From positions 1 through 64,000 of the forward strand of contig NZ_JAJUFE010000007.1 of the NCBI RefSeq assembly GCF_029263785.1: a stretch of DNA of 64,000 nucleotides, given 5' to 3'. This document shows, one piece after another, positions 1-9,678 of the stretch. Positions within the stretch are counted from its first letter, which is position 1, and each line of letters opens with the position of its first letter. Both the position numbers and the translations under genes were made by a program. The stretch comes from Pusillimonas sp. (GTDB lineage: Bacteria > Pseudomonadota > Gammaproteobacteria > Burkholderiales > Burkholderiaceae_B). The notes beneath the pieces are model-generated. The model searched no databases and was not told the origin of the DNA. It saw only the letters and a list, made by a program, of their open reading frames with translations.

Positions 1-178
1 CCTGGCCTGGCGCCTCGCCCAATGTGAGTGCAGGCGGTGCCGCCAACGGCCGTGGCGCAAGAAGAAGTGCAGCCCAAAGACCGACACCCACCGCAACTGC
101 AAGCATGGCAGCGGCCTGAAGCAACCTTGGCCCCCGTTGGTACAGGAAGCTCGCGAAAGGAATTTTCTTTGAGACCAT
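1..178 (-). CDS. gspC: Type II secretion inner-membrane protein GspC (N-terminal part, runs off left edge)
   Basis: Reading the minus strand from the ATG at 178 down to base 1 gives 59 open residues. A short basic cytoplasmic segment comes first, then one hydrophobic helix at about residues 22-42, then a proline/alanine-rich start of a periplasmic region (RPLAAPPALTLGEAPG). This is the N-terminal layout of GspC, which links the inner-membrane platform of the type II secretion system to the GspD secretin. An in-frame TAG lies at 185-187, just above the ATG, so the start is well bounded. It diverges from gspG, and gspC is the one core gene otherwise missing from this locus. Only the anchor is visible, so the identification rests on topology and context. 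Confidence 0.68.
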   Translation of the reverse strand, partial: MVSKKIPFASFLYQRGPRLLQAAAMLAVAVGVGLWAALLLAPRPLAAPPALTLGEAPGQ

Positions 179-280
179 GGGCGACTATCTTAAAGGACAT
201 TGCCACAAGCTGAAAGTGCTTGTTGTACGGCGCCTCGGTCATATTCCTGTCCAAATCTTCAGTGAATATCGTAAATACCA

Positions 281-310
281 TTGACGTCGGCAATTGACGA
301 CAGGTAGCAT
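281..310 (+). promoter_or_regulatory. Candidate sigma-70 promoter for the gsp operon
   Basis: TTGACG at 281-286 and TAGCAT at 305-310 are separated by 18 bp in the 222-bp space between divergent gspC and gspG. A second TTGACG at 294-299 lies 13 bp downstream of the first. The -10 match is only moderate. No terminator or operator is obvious in this gap. Confidence 0.3.
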
Positions 311-400
311 GCATTCGACTTCATATGTATCCAATTCATTCTGCTGATTCACATATATTGGACATCGTTACATCCGCGTCCACGGTAATGCCCGAGCAAC

Positions 401-865
401 ATGACAGGTAAAACGCAAACATCCAGAAGTACTCCACGCTCAACCGTCGAAGCCTCAGAATTTCGTGGTCATCCGCAACGTGGTTTTTCCCTGATTGAAA
501 TCATGGTGGTAGTCGTGATCATGGGCATCCTCGCCGCTCTGGTCGTGCCCAACGTCATGGACCGCCCGGATCAGGCCCGTGTCGTCGCTGCCAAACAGGA
601 TATCGGCGCCATCATGCAGGCACTCAAGTTGTATCGGCTGGACCACGGGCGCTATCCGTCCAACGAGCAGGGGCTTGGGGCCCTGACCGGCGGCCAGGGG
701 AAGGGCACCTCGTATATGGACCGGCTCCCCGTCGACCCCTGGAACACTCCTTATCAGTATCTGAATCCGGGGGTGCATGGCGAAATCGACGTATTTTCGC
801 TCGGCGCCGACCGGCAGCCTGGAGGCGAAGGTGTCGACGCCGACATTGGTTCCTGGACACGCTGA
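401..865 (+). CDS. gspG: Type II secretion major pseudopilin GspG
   Basis: GspG is the main subunit of the periplasmic pseudopilus that pushes substrates through the GspD secretin. The prepilin peptidase site is G28/F29 in QRG-FSLIE, with the conserved Glu at +5, followed by a hydrophobic helix. After it come the typical GspG segments RLDHGRYPSNEQGL and LPVDPWNTPYQY and a Ca-loop-like C-terminus. The protein is 154 aa. The 28-residue leader before the cleavage site is longer than the usual 6-10 residues, but I see no better in-frame start. It is the first gene of an 11-gene plus-strand operon, and its end overlaps gspH. Confidence 0.95.
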   Translation: MTGKTQTSRSTPRSTVEASEFRGHPQRGFSLIEIMVVVVIMGILAALVVPNVMDRPDQARVVAAKQDIGAIMQALKLYRLDHGRYPSNEQGLGALTGGQGKGTSYMDRLPVDPWNTPYQYLNPGVHGEIDVFSLGADRQPGGEGVDADIGSWTR

Positions 866-1355
866 CCCTGATCAGAAGGGGTTTACCTTGCTCGAGATGA
901 TGATCGTAGTGCTCATCATCGGCATTGCTACAACTTTGGCCAGCGTTTCGGCGTTTGGAAACAACACAGAAAAAGCCCTTCGGCAGGACGCCCAGAGGCT
1001 GGCACAGCTGTTTAGCGCGGCTCAGGTTGAAGCCAGGGCCAGCGGCCATGGCATTGTCTGGGAGCACGACCAGCAAGGCTACCGCTTCAGGCGGCTACCG
1101 CGCCGGATGATGTTGCCGGCACGGCTTGCTGCTCGGGCCCAGCAACCACAAGACGTCGCACTGGCTGGCGACTCCGTATTGCGGCCTCGCGAATGGTCCT
1201 CCAGAACTCCCGTTGAGGTCAGGGTCGAGCCGCAGGAAGTGCTAAGCTTCGGACCCGACTGGATCACCACTCCGGTCAATCTGGAACTTCGGACGGATGG
1301 CATTTCAATCCGCCTGCTCCGGCTGGGGAACGGCCGTTTCGTGGTACAGCAATGA
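831..1355 (+). CDS. gspH: Type II secretion minor pseudopilin GspH
   Basis: Minor pseudopilin of the secretion pseudopilus tip. The cleavage motif KG-FTLLEMM is followed by a hydrophobic helix and a beta-rich C-terminal domain typical of GspH (about 174 aa). I chose the GTG at 831 because GGAGG lies 5 bases before it (821-825), leaving a 17-residue leader. An ATG at 777 would overlap gspG by 89 bases, and a TTG at 846 is also possible. The stop overlaps the gspI start (ATGA at 1352). Confidence 0.88.
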   Translation: MSTPTLVPGHADPDQKGFTLLEMMIVVLIIGIATTLASVSAFGNNTEKALRQDAQRLAQLFSAAQVEARASGHGIVWEHDQQGYRFRRLPRRMMLPARLAARAQQPQDVALAGDSVLRPREWSSRTPVEVRVEPQEVLSFGPDWITTPVNLELRTDGISIRLLRLGNGRFVVQQ

Positions 1356-1717
1356 AACGACACCAGCAGGGATTCACTCTTGTCGAAGTCCTCGTTGCCC
1401 TGGCTATCGCCGCTGTGGCACTGGCCGCTTGCGTGCGCGCGCTAGGCGTAGGGGCAAACGGAACCCGGGCGATGCAGGAAAGAAGCCTCGCCCAACAGGC
1501 AGCCGAGAACTTCATGGCCGAAAGTCGTCTGCAAGCTGTATTTCCAGCCACAGGCAGACGCACCGAAGCTTGCCCGCAGGGCCCTCTGGGATTTCGATGT
1601 GAACAAGTCGTACAGGCAACGCCCAACCCCGATTTTCGTCGCGTGACGATTCGGGTACGCCTCGGTAACGGACCAGTTCTGACTGAACTGGACGGCATCA
1701 CTTCGAGGCTGCGATGA
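1352..1717 (+). CDS. gspI: Type II secretion minor pseudopilin GspI
   Basis: Minor pseudopilin of the GspH-I-J-K tip complex. The 7-residue leader MKRHQQG precedes FTLVEVLVALAI, with Glu at +5 and a single N-terminal helix. The length of 121 aa is normal for GspI. ATGA overlaps couple it to gspH upstream and gspJ downstream. Confidence 0.93.
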   Translation: MKRHQQGFTLVEVLVALAIAAVALAACVRALGVGANGTRAMQERSLAQQAAENFMAESRLQAVFPATGRRTEACPQGPLGFRCEQVVQATPNPDFRRVTIRVRLGNGPVLTELDGITSRLR

Positions 1718-2499
1718 ACACGACATTCCAGCGACAAGCAAGCGTCGAAACGTGCACCTCCTTTCGCGGTTCCAGACAGCAGTGTGCAGTGCAGGGCGAT
1801 GCACCCGATCGGAATACCGTGCGTCAAACTAACGCTCGAGACAATACCGCTCAGCTTGGCTTCACGCTGATAGAAGTGCTGGTCGCCCTGACGCTGATGG
1901 CACTGGTCAGTCTTATTTCCTGGCAAGGTCTGGACGCGGTTCAACGTACCGGAGAGCGCCTGGATGAGCGCGGCGAAGAAACCCTGGCCCTGGTTCGTGC
2001 GCTGGGGCAGATTGAACGAGACCTGCTCTTGCATGCGGGTGAGGATGTGCTCGAACCCAGCCTGTCACCATTTCCCGGGGCTGATGACAACGATATAAAA
2101 GACGCTCGCGGGCGCTTGCCTGCGGGCATCCGCTGGGAGCCGGATCACGGTCTGTTCCTGGTGCGCTCGGCGGGCGACGGCCTTTGGCAGCGCTTGCGGT
2201 GGTATCTGGAAGACGGCCGATTAATGCGCGCTGCCGGCATTCCTTCCTATGTGCTTCCTTTACCTGAACCCAGCGCCCCGGTCGCTGTTCTGGAGCAGGT
2301 TCAGGGTCTTGGGGTAAGGATATGGATGCCTGGCGAAGGCTGGGTAGAACCACAAAACGAGGATGACGCCGGCACGGCGCCTCAGACACCCGCGCGACCC
2401 GGCGCCGCACAAGGAACGGCGGTCCAGGGGTTGGAAATCGCGCTATACCGACAGGGTGCTGCAAAAGACCCATACCGCAAAGTCGTGGTGTTGCCATGA
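1714..2499 (+). CDS. gspJ: Type II secretion minor pseudopilin GspJ
   Basis: Minor pseudopilin recognised by the cleavage site LG-FTLIEVLVALTLMAL and by GspJ-type blocks (SWQGLDAVQRT, LVRALGQIERDLL). From the ATG at 1714, which overlaps the gspI stop as ATGA, the leader would be 49 residues, which is unusually long. A GTG at 1819, with CGGA a few bases upstream, would give a normal leader of about 14 residues. The gene call is firm, but the start is not settled. Confidence 0.9.
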   Translation: MNTTFQRQASVETCTSFRGSRQQCAVQGDAPDRNTVRQTNARDNTAQLGFTLIEVLVALTLMALVSLISWQGLDAVQRTGERLDERGEETLALVRALGQIERDLLLHAGEDVLEPSLSPFPGADDNDIKDARGRLPAGIRWEPDHGLFLVRSAGDGLWQRLRWYLEDGRLMRAAGIPSYVLPLPEPSAPVAVLEQVQGLGVRIWMPGEGWVEPQNEDDAGTAPQTPARPGAAQGTAVQGLEIALYRQGAAKDPYRKVVVLP

Positions 2500-3389
2500 G
2501 TTCACGCCTCACTCAACGCGGCATGGCAGTGATCGCTGCATTGCTGGTAGTGGTGGCGGCTTCGGCACTTGCCACATCAGTGATCGAACGCCAGGGGATC
2601 ATGGCAAGTATCCTGATCTCTGAACGTGACCGGACCCAGGCGATCTGGCTGCTGAAGGGCGGACTGGACTGGTCACGGGTCATCCTCATGATGGACGCTC
2701 GCAGCAACCCGACCACCCGCCTGGATGGAATGTGGGCCTTGCCCGTTTTGGGTCTGCCCGTAGGGACTGCCGAAGACCCCGACCGCGCACTTTTTTCGGG
2801 TCAGATCGAAGATGAGCAAGCCAAGTTCAATATTTCAGAATTAGCCGAACGTGGGCGAATCGTTCCCGGCCAACTCGAAATGCTGGAGAATCTGCTGCGA
2901 TGGCTAGATATCAATCCCGATCTGGCGCGAGCCATGGCTCACCGGGTTGCCCTGGCGCAGCCTGGCGAAAATGGCCTCCCCAAGGCAGTTGGATTGCGTA
3001 GCCTGGACGACTTGCGCGCATTGGAGGGGTTTTCGCAGACGATCATTGATGCGCTGCAGCCTTACATTACAGTGCTTCCGCCCGGTACCAAGATCAACGT
3101 CAATACGGCCTCCGCAGAGGTCCTGGCTGCAATCATCCCGGAAATTGGACTCGCAGGCGCACGAGAGCTGGTGGTGCAGCGTGATCGAGGCCTATGGTTT
3201 GTCAATCGTGGAGACTTCACGAACCGCGTCAGAACGACCACTGATGACGCCGCACAACGTATAAGCGTAAACAGCAATTGGTTTCGCGTCACGGGCGAGG
3301 TTACCGTAGGGGCTACCCTGGTCAGCCTGCGTGCTTTATTGCATCGCAGCAGCCAAGGCCTTGCTTCGGTCCGCTGGGTGACCTACTAA
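2496..3389 (+). CDS. gspK: Type II secretion minor pseudopilin GspK
   Basis: Largest minor pseudopilin, 297 aa, which caps the pseudopilus tip. The leader MSSRLTQRG precedes MAVIAALLVVVAAS. Glu+5 is absent, as is normal for GspK. The large inserted domain carries the family signatures DEQAKFNISEL and INVNTASAEVLAAI (a helix-hairpin-helix-like segment). It overlaps gspJ by 4 bases. Confidence 0.93.
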   Translation: MSSRLTQRGMAVIAALLVVVAASALATSVIERQGIMASILISERDRTQAIWLLKGGLDWSRVILMMDARSNPTTRLDGMWALPVLGLPVGTAEDPDRALFSGQIEDEQAKFNISELAERGRIVPGQLEMLENLLRWLDINPDLARAMAHRVALAQPGENGLPKAVGLRSLDDLRALEGFSQTIIDALQPYITVLPPGTKINVNTASAEVLAAIIPEIGLAGARELVVQRDRGLWFVNRGDFTNRVRTTTDDAAQRISVNSNWFRVTGEVTVGATLVSLRALLHRSSQGLASVRWVTY

Positions 3390-3396
3390 TACTAAT

Positions 3397-4422
3397 ATGA
3401 AACAACATTTGCGCCTGGCCCTCCCGCCGCTCGATCAACTTGACTCCGAATCCCAAATCGCTTTCGTACTGGTCGATCGTCAGGGTCGCGTTGCCAGAGC
3501 AGGCGAACTTGCTCCCGCCCAACTGGCCGCACAATGCCCATCCGTTCCGGTCTACGCCGTACTGCATCCTGACGATGCAGTCGTCACACAAATTACAGTT
3601 CCGCCCGTATCATCTCAGCGTCTGAGTGCTGCGGTCCTGGGAAGCGTCGAACCCCTTGTGCTGTCAGACCTTGATCACCTATGTGTGGCACACAGCCCGC
3701 GCAACGAGCAGGGTGAAGTTACGGTAGCCTGGGCGACACGTCGCTCACTGGCGCAAGCCTGGTCAATGCTGTCCGGCGCAGGTCTTGACATCGCCGGAAT
3801 CTATCCGCATCCGTTGGCTGTTCCTCAAACCGACGGACAACTGCAGAAGCCACTGGCCCTGCCCGCAGGACCACAGTGGCTGGCGCCACTGCCGTCCTGG
3901 TCTCTGGCCCACGATAGTCTGCGACCCGCGACGGCCAAAGGACGTTGGGGCAAAGCCGTCCGATGGGCCGGCTTTGCTGCAGTGGTCTGGATAGTGGGGT
4001 TGAACGTATACGCAGCCCGACTGCAAGGCGAAGTCAAGGCACTTGAGCACAGCCAGCAAGCCGCGGTGTTGCAGGCTTTCCCCGAGATTCCCATTGTCAT
4101 TGACCCATTGCGGCAGGCACGAAATCAACTTGAGTCCTTGCGCCTGACGCAGGGCATCAGTGCCGACGATGACTTCATGCCTTTGGCTTTGGCAACCGCA
4201 CAAGTACTCGAATTTGCCCAGAGCCACGTTCGCGCACTGCAATACGCCAATGGCGAGTTGATTCTTACACTTGCAGAAGGGTACGCTCCACCGGGAAACG
4301 AGGCAGCATTGGCTCAGGCTGCCGCCGCACAGCAGATAATGCTCGCGAAAGATGATGCGAGACCACATGTATGGCGTGCCAAAAGGGCAACCTCGATGTC
4401 GAATGGAGCTTCAGCCTCATGA
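3397..4422 (+). CDS. gspL: Type II secretion platform protein GspL
   Basis: Inner-membrane platform protein that recruits the ATPase GspE. It has a cytoplasmic actin-like domain (about residues 1-180), one membrane helix near residues 190-205 (WAGFAAVVWIVGLNVYAA) and a short periplasmic ferredoxin-like domain. At 341 aa it is shorter than the enterobacterial protein but within the betaproteobacterial range. It ends in an ATGA overlap with gspM. Confidence 0.88.
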   Translation: MKQHLRLALPPLDQLDSESQIAFVLVDRQGRVARAGELAPAQLAAQCPSVPVYAVLHPDDAVVTQITVPPVSSQRLSAAVLGSVEPLVLSDLDHLCVAHSPRNEQGEVTVAWATRRSLAQAWSMLSGAGLDIAGIYPHPLAVPQTDGQLQKPLALPAGPQWLAPLPSWSLAHDSLRPATAKGRWGKAVRWAGFAAVVWIVGLNVYAARLQGEVKALEHSQQAAVLQAFPEIPIVIDPLRQARNQLESLRLTQGISADDDFMPLALATAQVLEFAQSHVRALQYANGELILTLAEGYAPPGNEAALAQAAAAQQIMLAKDDARPHVWRAKRATSMSNGASAS

Positions 4423-5000
4423 ACGCCCCGAACCCTTTTTCCGGAATAGGGCAGAGTGCCCGCATCAGGCTCGAGCCGATGGCCGGGCAAATCGCTGCCG
4501 CCTGGAAGCGTCTCAGCAATCGCGAAAGAAACCTGGTTCGCCTCGCATCGTGCGTCGGGGCCGTCGCCCTGATCTGGCTTGTGGGCCTGAAACCGGCGCT
4601 CGACGACGTTCAGAAGGCCAACGAGCGACTTCCTGTATTGCAGTCGCAATCCAGCCAGTTGGACGCCGTCATTCTCGAAGCGAAGACCCTGAACCGCAGT
4701 CGTTCAGGAACACTGACACCTTCAGAAACTGAAGAAGCGCTGCGCACCAGCCTGGTCACTGTAGGGCTGGACGGTCTGAGCGAAATCTCGGTCTCAGACG
4801 AGACCCCGGCCGGCTGGCAGATTCACTTCTCCAATGCACCGGCCAGTCGACTGATCCACTGGTTGGCCAGCCTGCCATATGTAGCACGGGTCAAGACGGT
4901 GAGTGTGGATCTGGCACGCAGCAATATTGATGGCCGCGAAAGACCCGGTCAGCTCAGCGGTACCGTCGTGCTTGCCATGCCGTCTACGGAGCCCCTATGA
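4419..5000 (+). CDS. gspM: Type II secretion platform protein GspM
   Basis: Bitopic inner-membrane partner of GspL. A cytoplasmic N-terminus (RLSNRERNLV) leads into a membrane helix (LASCVGAVALIWLVG), a coiled segment and a small periplasmic ferredoxin-like fold. The ATG at 4419 overlaps the gspL stop, so it is preferred over an in-frame ATG at 4371 inside gspL. The product is 193 aa. Confidence 0.87.
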   Translation: MNAPNPFSGIGQSARIRLEPMAGQIAAAWKRLSNRERNLVRLASCVGAVALIWLVGLKPALDDVQKANERLPVLQSQSSQLDAVILEAKTLNRSRSGTLTPSETEEALRTSLVTVGLDGLSEISVSDETPAGWQIHFSNAPASRLIHWLASLPYVARVKTVSVDLARSNIDGRERPGQLSGTVVLAMPSTEPL

Positions 5001-5761
5001 CACGCGCTGCACGCACTACCGGGTATCTTGTGCTGATGGCCACGACGCTGGCAGCAGCGTTATGGGCATTGCCTGCCCGCTGGATGATGGCCTGGATTCC
5101 TGAAGCATCCCCGGTGAGAATCGTTGACGCATCCGGCACCATGTGGAACGCGAGTGCAACAGTGGCCATCGGAGTCGGTGGCCTGCGCCGTACACTTCCC
5201 GACCGGGTACATTGGAAACTGACATTCTCGGGCGGTCCGCAACTTGTCATTCGCCATCCTTGGCTTCAGGGTCCGCTCAAGCTTGCTCCCGGCTGGAGCG
5301 GCGTGCAATTGTCTGCCCAATCCTTGCAGCTTCCGGCAACCGCACTCACTGCTGTTCATGCCATATTCAACACACTTGATCCTGGCGGGATGCTTGTATT
5401 GTCGTGGCCCGACTTGACTATCGGACGTAGCGTTTCGGGTCAGGGCAACTCCCCGACGCTTCTGACAGGGCATTGGCGAAATGCTTCGTCTTCCTTAAGC
5501 CGCATCAAGCCCATGGGCGACTACACTCTGACGGTCAACAAGGATTCAGGCAGCACGATGGCGCTCGCACTACGCACCCGCAACGGTCCTTTGATGATGG
5601 AAGGATCTGGCGTCGCGTCGCATGCCGGGGCGCAATTCGACGGCAGGGCCTGGGTCGACGAATCGGCAAGCCAGGATACGCGCCAGGCATTGCAAGGCCT
5701 TCTGGCCGCCATCGGCCCCATCAATCCACGAGACGGCTCAGTTGCCATGAAAATCCGCTAG
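4997..5761 (+). CDS. gspN: Type II secretion protein GspN
   Basis: GspN-family protein of 254 aa with an N-terminal signal anchor (TTGYLVLMATTLAAALWAL) and a beta-rich periplasmic body containing LPDRVHWKL and GGMLVLSWPDL. Its exact role in secretion is not well defined even in studied systems, and it is present only in some T2SS loci. It is coupled to gspM by an ATGA overlap. Confidence 0.82.
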   Translation: MTRAARTTGYLVLMATTLAAALWALPARWMMAWIPEASPVRIVDASGTMWNASATVAIGVGGLRRTLPDRVHWKLTFSGGPQLVIRHPWLQGPLKLAPGWSGVQLSAQSLQLPATALTAVHAIFNTLDPGGMLVLSWPDLTIGRSVSGQGNSPTLLTGHWRNASSSLSRIKPMGDYTLTVNKDSGSTMALALRTRNGPLMMEGSGVASHAGAQFDGRAWVDESASQDTRQALQGLLAAIGPINPRDGSVAMKIR

Positions 5762-5805
5762 CCCCGCCACTGGACAAACCAAACCATGAAGACCCACCTG
5801 CAGCC

Positions 5806-8244
5806 ATGACGATCTTCTTTCAAAACCACAGTCGCTTGTTCAACCTTCATCCGAAGCACAGGCTAAGGCCGGCTATGCTGGTGTTCGCCTTGGTGCTGGG
5901 TGGTTGCACTGCTACCGATACCCAACTGCAATCGGACCGATCGCCGCTGGTGGCGTATACAGCCGTAGGCAATGCCCCTCCCCAGGAAGCACGACGCTAC
6001 GTCGATCAGCCTGGCACGCCTCAGCGTCCGCTCCCGCCCATTCAGGAAAGGCCGGCCTTCGATGATGAACCCGCCCAGCGTCCATCACTTGGAACTGCGG
6101 AGCAACGCACCACACTGAACTTCAACGAGGCCGACCTGCAAGGTGTCATACGTGCCCTGGCGCAGTTCACCGGACGGAATTTTGTTGTCGACCCCCGCGT
6201 AAAGGGACAGTTGACGCTGATATCAGACACCCCCGTCGACCCCGATACAGCGTACTCAATGCTGCTGGGCGCGCTGCGCATGCAAGGCTTTGCCGTCATC
6301 GATGTCGATGGCGTCAGTCGCGTCGTTCCGGAGGCAGACGCCAAGTTGCAGGGCGGCCCTGTCGTGTCGAGCGATCAGGCCGCCCGAGGCGGCGAGCTTG
6401 TCACCCGCGTGTTTCCACTGCGATACGAAAGCGCCGCAGCACTCGTGCCCATCTTGCGACCGATGGTGGCACCCAACAACACCATTGCTGCCCATGCCGG
6501 CAATAACACCTTGGTGATCACCGACTACGCCGACAACCTGGATCGCGTCGCGAACGTCATCGCCCGTATCGATACTCCCACGGCGATCAATACGGATGTC
6601 ATTCCGATTCGATACGGTGTGGCACTGGACGTAGCCGCCCTGGCGCAGCAGATGTTGCAGGCACCAGGGGGTGCGGATACAGGTCAGCAAGGCACCACGA
6701 TTGTGGCCGACCCACGAAGCAACTCAGTCCTGGTCCGTTCCAGTACCCCTGAACGACTCAAACTTGCACGCGATCTTGTTCGCCGTATAGACAGCCCTGA
6801 GTCACGTGCCGGCAACCTGCACGTGGTGTACTTGCGCAACGCGCAAGCCACTCAGTTGGCAGAAGTGCTTCGCGGCGCCCTGACAGGGCAGGGCGGATCC
6901 GGAGCGACATCGGGGTCATCGCTTCTTGACGGCACGCTGGACGAGGGTTCCATGCTTGAAGGTGCTTTCGCCGGCAGCCTGAATACCAGCACGTCGGGAT
7001 CGACAGGGGCCGGCTCTGGGTCCCGTGGAAGCATGGGAACCGCCATGCCGGATTTCCGCGGAGGAAATCAGGCTGTGGCGTTCTCAGCCGGCGGAGCTAC
7101 CGTTCAAGCTGACCCGACTACCAACACGCTTATTATCTCGGCGCCAGATCCGTTGTACCGCAGCCTTCGCGAGGTCATCGATCTCCTGGATCAGCGCCGA
7201 GCCCAGGTCCTGATCGAGAGTCTCATCGTTGAGGTCAATGCAGAAGACGCCGCAGAAATCGGAGTTCAATGGATGACGGGCGGCGACAGCATTGCCAACG
7301 GTGGCACCTCGTTCTTTGGTGGCGCGAACCTCGGGGGCACAGCTATCGCCAGCAATCTGTCCAGAAGCTACACGACCATCGACGCCCTGGGACCCGGCAT
7401 GAGCCTAGGCGTGGTCAAGGGCACTGTGGACGTACTTGGACAACCTTTGCTGAATCTTGGTGTTCTGGCAAGAGCGATGCAAAGACAAGGGGGGGTCAAC
7501 ATTCTTTCGACGCCCAATCTGATGACCCTCGACAATGAACAGGCGAGCATCATCGTCGGTCGCACCGTACCATTCGTGACAGGCACCTATACCACTACAG
7601 GCGACGGCGCCAGCAATCCATTCCAGACAGTTCAACGTGAAGATGTAGGTCTGACATTGCGGATACGGCCGCAAATTTCAGAGGGCGGTACCGTCAAGCT
7701 GTCGCTATATCAAGAGGTCAGCAGCATCGACCCGAGCTCAGCCTTGCCCACCGCCGACTCCAGCGGCACCATCATCACCCGCAAGCGCGCACTCGAAACC
7801 AGCGTGCTGGTGGACGATGGCCAGATCATCGTTCTGGGTGGCCTGCTTGAAGACATTGTCGATGATTCCACTACATCTGTACCCTTGCTCGGTGACATCC
7901 CCGTATTGGGCAACCTGTTCAAGTACCAGAAGCGGGGACGCAGCAAGACGAACCTGATGGTTTTCCTGCGGCCCCACATCGTACGTACCCCTCAAGACAG
8001 CGCGAGCCTGACGCTTGATCGGTACAACTACATGCGTGCAGCGCAAGACAATTTGCCGGTACGCGCATCGTGGCTGGTGCCGGGCGCCGCGGCGGCCTCG
8101 TTGCCCGACATTCAACGTGACGCCGCCACCGGCCTGCTCGATTTGCGGAGCGCACCGCGAACCGAGCCCCGCGCCGATGGGCCTCAAGTGCAGCCCGTAT
8201 CTGCACCCATGAGCGTACAACCGCTGGGAGACGGATCGCCATGA
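5806..8244 (+). CDS. gspD: Type II secretion secretin GspD (lipoprotein-type)
   Basis: Outer-membrane secretin through which folded exoproteins leave the cell. The ATG at 5806 gives 812 aa with a lipobox (LVLGGC, Cys34). N0-N3 domains follow ([20 protein letters not shown], then repeated secretin N motifs). A Gly/Ser-rich loop lies around residues 360-420, and the C-domain carries [14 protein letters not shown]. The open frame begins at 5473 inside gspN, but the upstream codons show no signal sequence, so they are excluded. An alternative ATG at 5875 would still leave a short lipoprotein signal. The lipobox suggests the secretin carries its own lipid anchor, and no pilotin gene is seen nearby. 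Confidence 0.93.
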   Translation: MTIFFQNHSRLFNLHPKHRLRPAMLVFALVLGGCTATDTQLQSDRSPLVAYTAVGNAPPQEARRYVDQPGTPQRPLPPIQERPAFDDEPAQRPSLGTAEQRTTLNFNEADLQGVIRALAQFTGRNFVVDPRVKGQLTLISDTPVDPDTAYSMLLGALRMQGFAVIDVDGVSRVVPEADAKLQGGPVVSSDQAARGGELVTRVFPLRYESAAALVPILRPMVAPNNTIAAHAGNNTLVITDYADNLDRVANVIARIDTPTAINTDVIPIRYGVALDVAALAQQMLQAPGGADTGQQGTTIVADPRSNSVLVRSSTPERLKLARDLVRRIDSPESRAGNLHVVYLRNAQATQLAEVLRGALTGQGGSGATSGSSLLDGTLDEGSMLEGAFAGSLNTSTSGSTGAGSGSRGSMGTAMPDFRGGNQAVAFSAGGATVQADPTTNTLIISAPDPLYRSLREVIDLLDQRRAQVLIESLIVEVNAEDAAEIGVQWMTGGDSIANGGTSFFGGANLGGTAIASNLSRSYTTIDALGPGMSLGVVKGTVDVLGQPLLNLGVLARAMQRQGGVNILSTPNLMTLDNEQASIIVGRTVPFVTGTYTTTGDGASNPFQTVQREDVGLTLRIRPQISEGGTVKLSLYQEVSSIDPSSALPTADSSGTIITRKRALETSVLVDDGQIIVLGGLLEDIVDDSTTSVPLLGDIPVLGNLFKYQKRGRSKTNLMVFLRPHIVRTPQDSASLTLDRYNYMRAAQDNLPVRASWLVPGAAAASLPDIQRDAATGLLDLRSAPRTEPRADGPQVQPVSAPMSVQPLGDGSP

Positions 8245-9662
8245 TTTCGCGCCTGCCGTACGCCTGGGCTCGGGCCCAGCGCTGTCTGATCCAGACTGGC
8301 GCCGCGGGCGCGGCACTGACCATCTCCGAAAGGACCCCATCCTGGGCATTGGCCGAAATACGCCGTCGCCATGGTGCCTTGCCCGTTCGAACGGTCAGTG
8401 ACGACGAGCTGGACACACTGCTGGCGGCTGCTTATGCACAAACCGGCGACGCAGCCGAGATCGTCGATGCTGCAGCAAATGAAATAGACCTTGATCGTCT
8501 CATGCAGGATATTCCCGAAGTTGAAGACCTGCTTGAAACCAGCGACGACGCACCTATCATCCGAATGATCAATGCATTGTTCACGCAAGCAGCACGGGAC
8601 GGCGCCAGTGACATACATATCGAGCCATTCGAAACCCATTCGATAGTTCGCTATCGGGTAGACGGCACCTTGCGCGATATTGTCAATCCGCGCCGGGCCT
8701 TGCACAATGCACTGGTTTCCCGCATCAAGATCATGGCCAACCTCGACATCGCCGAAAAACGCCTTCCGCAAGACGGCAGAATTGCGCTGAGGGTAGGGGG
8801 GCGGCCTATAGATGTGCGGGTCTCGACCCTGCCTACCGGGCATGGAGAGCGGGCCGTGCTGCGTCTGCTGGACAAGCAGGCAGGACGACTCGAACTCGAA
8901 CGATTGGGCATGGCTCCTGACGTCTTGCAAGGCCTCGACTCCCTGATCCGGCAACCCCACGGCATCTTCCTGGTAACAGGCCCAACCGGAAGTGGCAAGA
9001 CCACCACCCTGTATGCGGCGCTGGGGCGCCTGGACGCTTCGACCACCAATATTCTGACAGTCGAAGACCCTATCGAGTATGACTTGCCAGGCATCGGCCA
9101 GACACAGGTCAATCCCAGAATTGATCTGACCTTTGCAAATGCATTGCGCGCCATCTTGCGCCAAGACCCCGATGTCATCATGATCGGCGAAATCCGCGAT
9201 CTCGAAACCGCACAGATCGCGGTGCAGGCGTCGCTGACCGGCCACCTGGTTTTGGCTACTCTGCACACCAACGATGCGGTATCGGCCGTAACCCGCCTTA
9301 TTGATATGGGTGTCGAACCGTTTTTGCTCGCCTCTACCTTGCGCGGAGCCCTTGCGCAACGTCTTGTTCGCAAGCTTTGCCCGCATTGCAAGACGCCCAT
9401 GCCCGATGGTAGCTCGGCCTGGAAGCCTGGTGGCTGCCCGGCCTGCGGACACACGGGGTATAGCGGGCGAACCGGAGTACACGAGCTATTCGTCCTTGAC
9501 GATACCCTGCGCGAAATGATTCACGCCGACAAGGGCGAGCAGGAATTGCGACGCGCCGCGCAGGCCGCCGGCATGCGCACGTTGAGCCAGGACGCCCAGC
9601 GTTGGGTGGGACAAGGCGTGACCTCGCGCGAAGAGGTAGCGCGCGTAACCCGCGACAGCTGA
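8241..9662 (+). CDS. gspE: Type II secretion ATPase GspE
   Basis: Cytoplasmic hexameric ATPase that powers pseudopilus assembly. It has an N-terminal GspL-binding domain, Walker [11 protein letters not shown], Asp box DPIEYD, Walker [13 protein letters not shown] and the His box [14 protein letters not shown]...CPAC tetracysteine metal site lies near the C-terminus. It is 473 aa and overlaps gspD by 4 bases. Confidence 0.96.
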   Translation: MISRLPYAWARAQRCLIQTGAAGAALTISERTPSWALAEIRRRHGALPVRTVSDDELDTLLAAAYAQTGDAAEIVDAAANEIDLDRLMQDIPEVEDLLETSDDAPIIRMINALFTQAARDGASDIHIEPFETHSIVRYRVDGTLRDIVNPRRALHNALVSRIKIMANLDIAEKRLPQDGRIALRVGGRPIDVRVSTLPTGHGERAVLRLLDKQAGRLELERLGMAPDVLQGLDSLIRQPHGIFLVTGPTGSGKTTTLYAALGRLDASTTNILTVEDPIEYDLPGIGQTQVNPRIDLTFANALRAILRQDPDVIMIGEIRDLETAQIAVQASLTGHLVLATLHTNDAVSAVTRLIDMGVEPFLLASTLRGALAQRLVRKLCPHCKTPMPDGSSAWKPGGCPACGHTGYSGRTGVHELFVLDDTLREMIHADKGEQELRRAAQAAGMRTLSQDAQRWVGQGVTSREEVARVTRDS

Positions 9663-9678
9663 CCGAGGTTGACACGCC

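Noticed and set aside
28-213. Plus-strand 61-aa frame at the left edge
   Set aside because: It is antisense to the better-supported gspC start, has no family likeness and no ribosome site.
4371-4418. Longer start for gspM
   Set aside because: The extra codons lie inside gspL, while ATG 4419 overlaps the gspL stop in the operon's usual ATGA style.
5473-5805. N-terminal extension of gspD across the end of gspN
   Set aside because: The added sequence is polar and Arg/His-rich and would put the lipoprotein signal in the middle of the protein.
8184-9482. 432-aa minus-strand frame across gspE
   Set aside because: Shadow frame of gspE; biased composition and no domain likeness.
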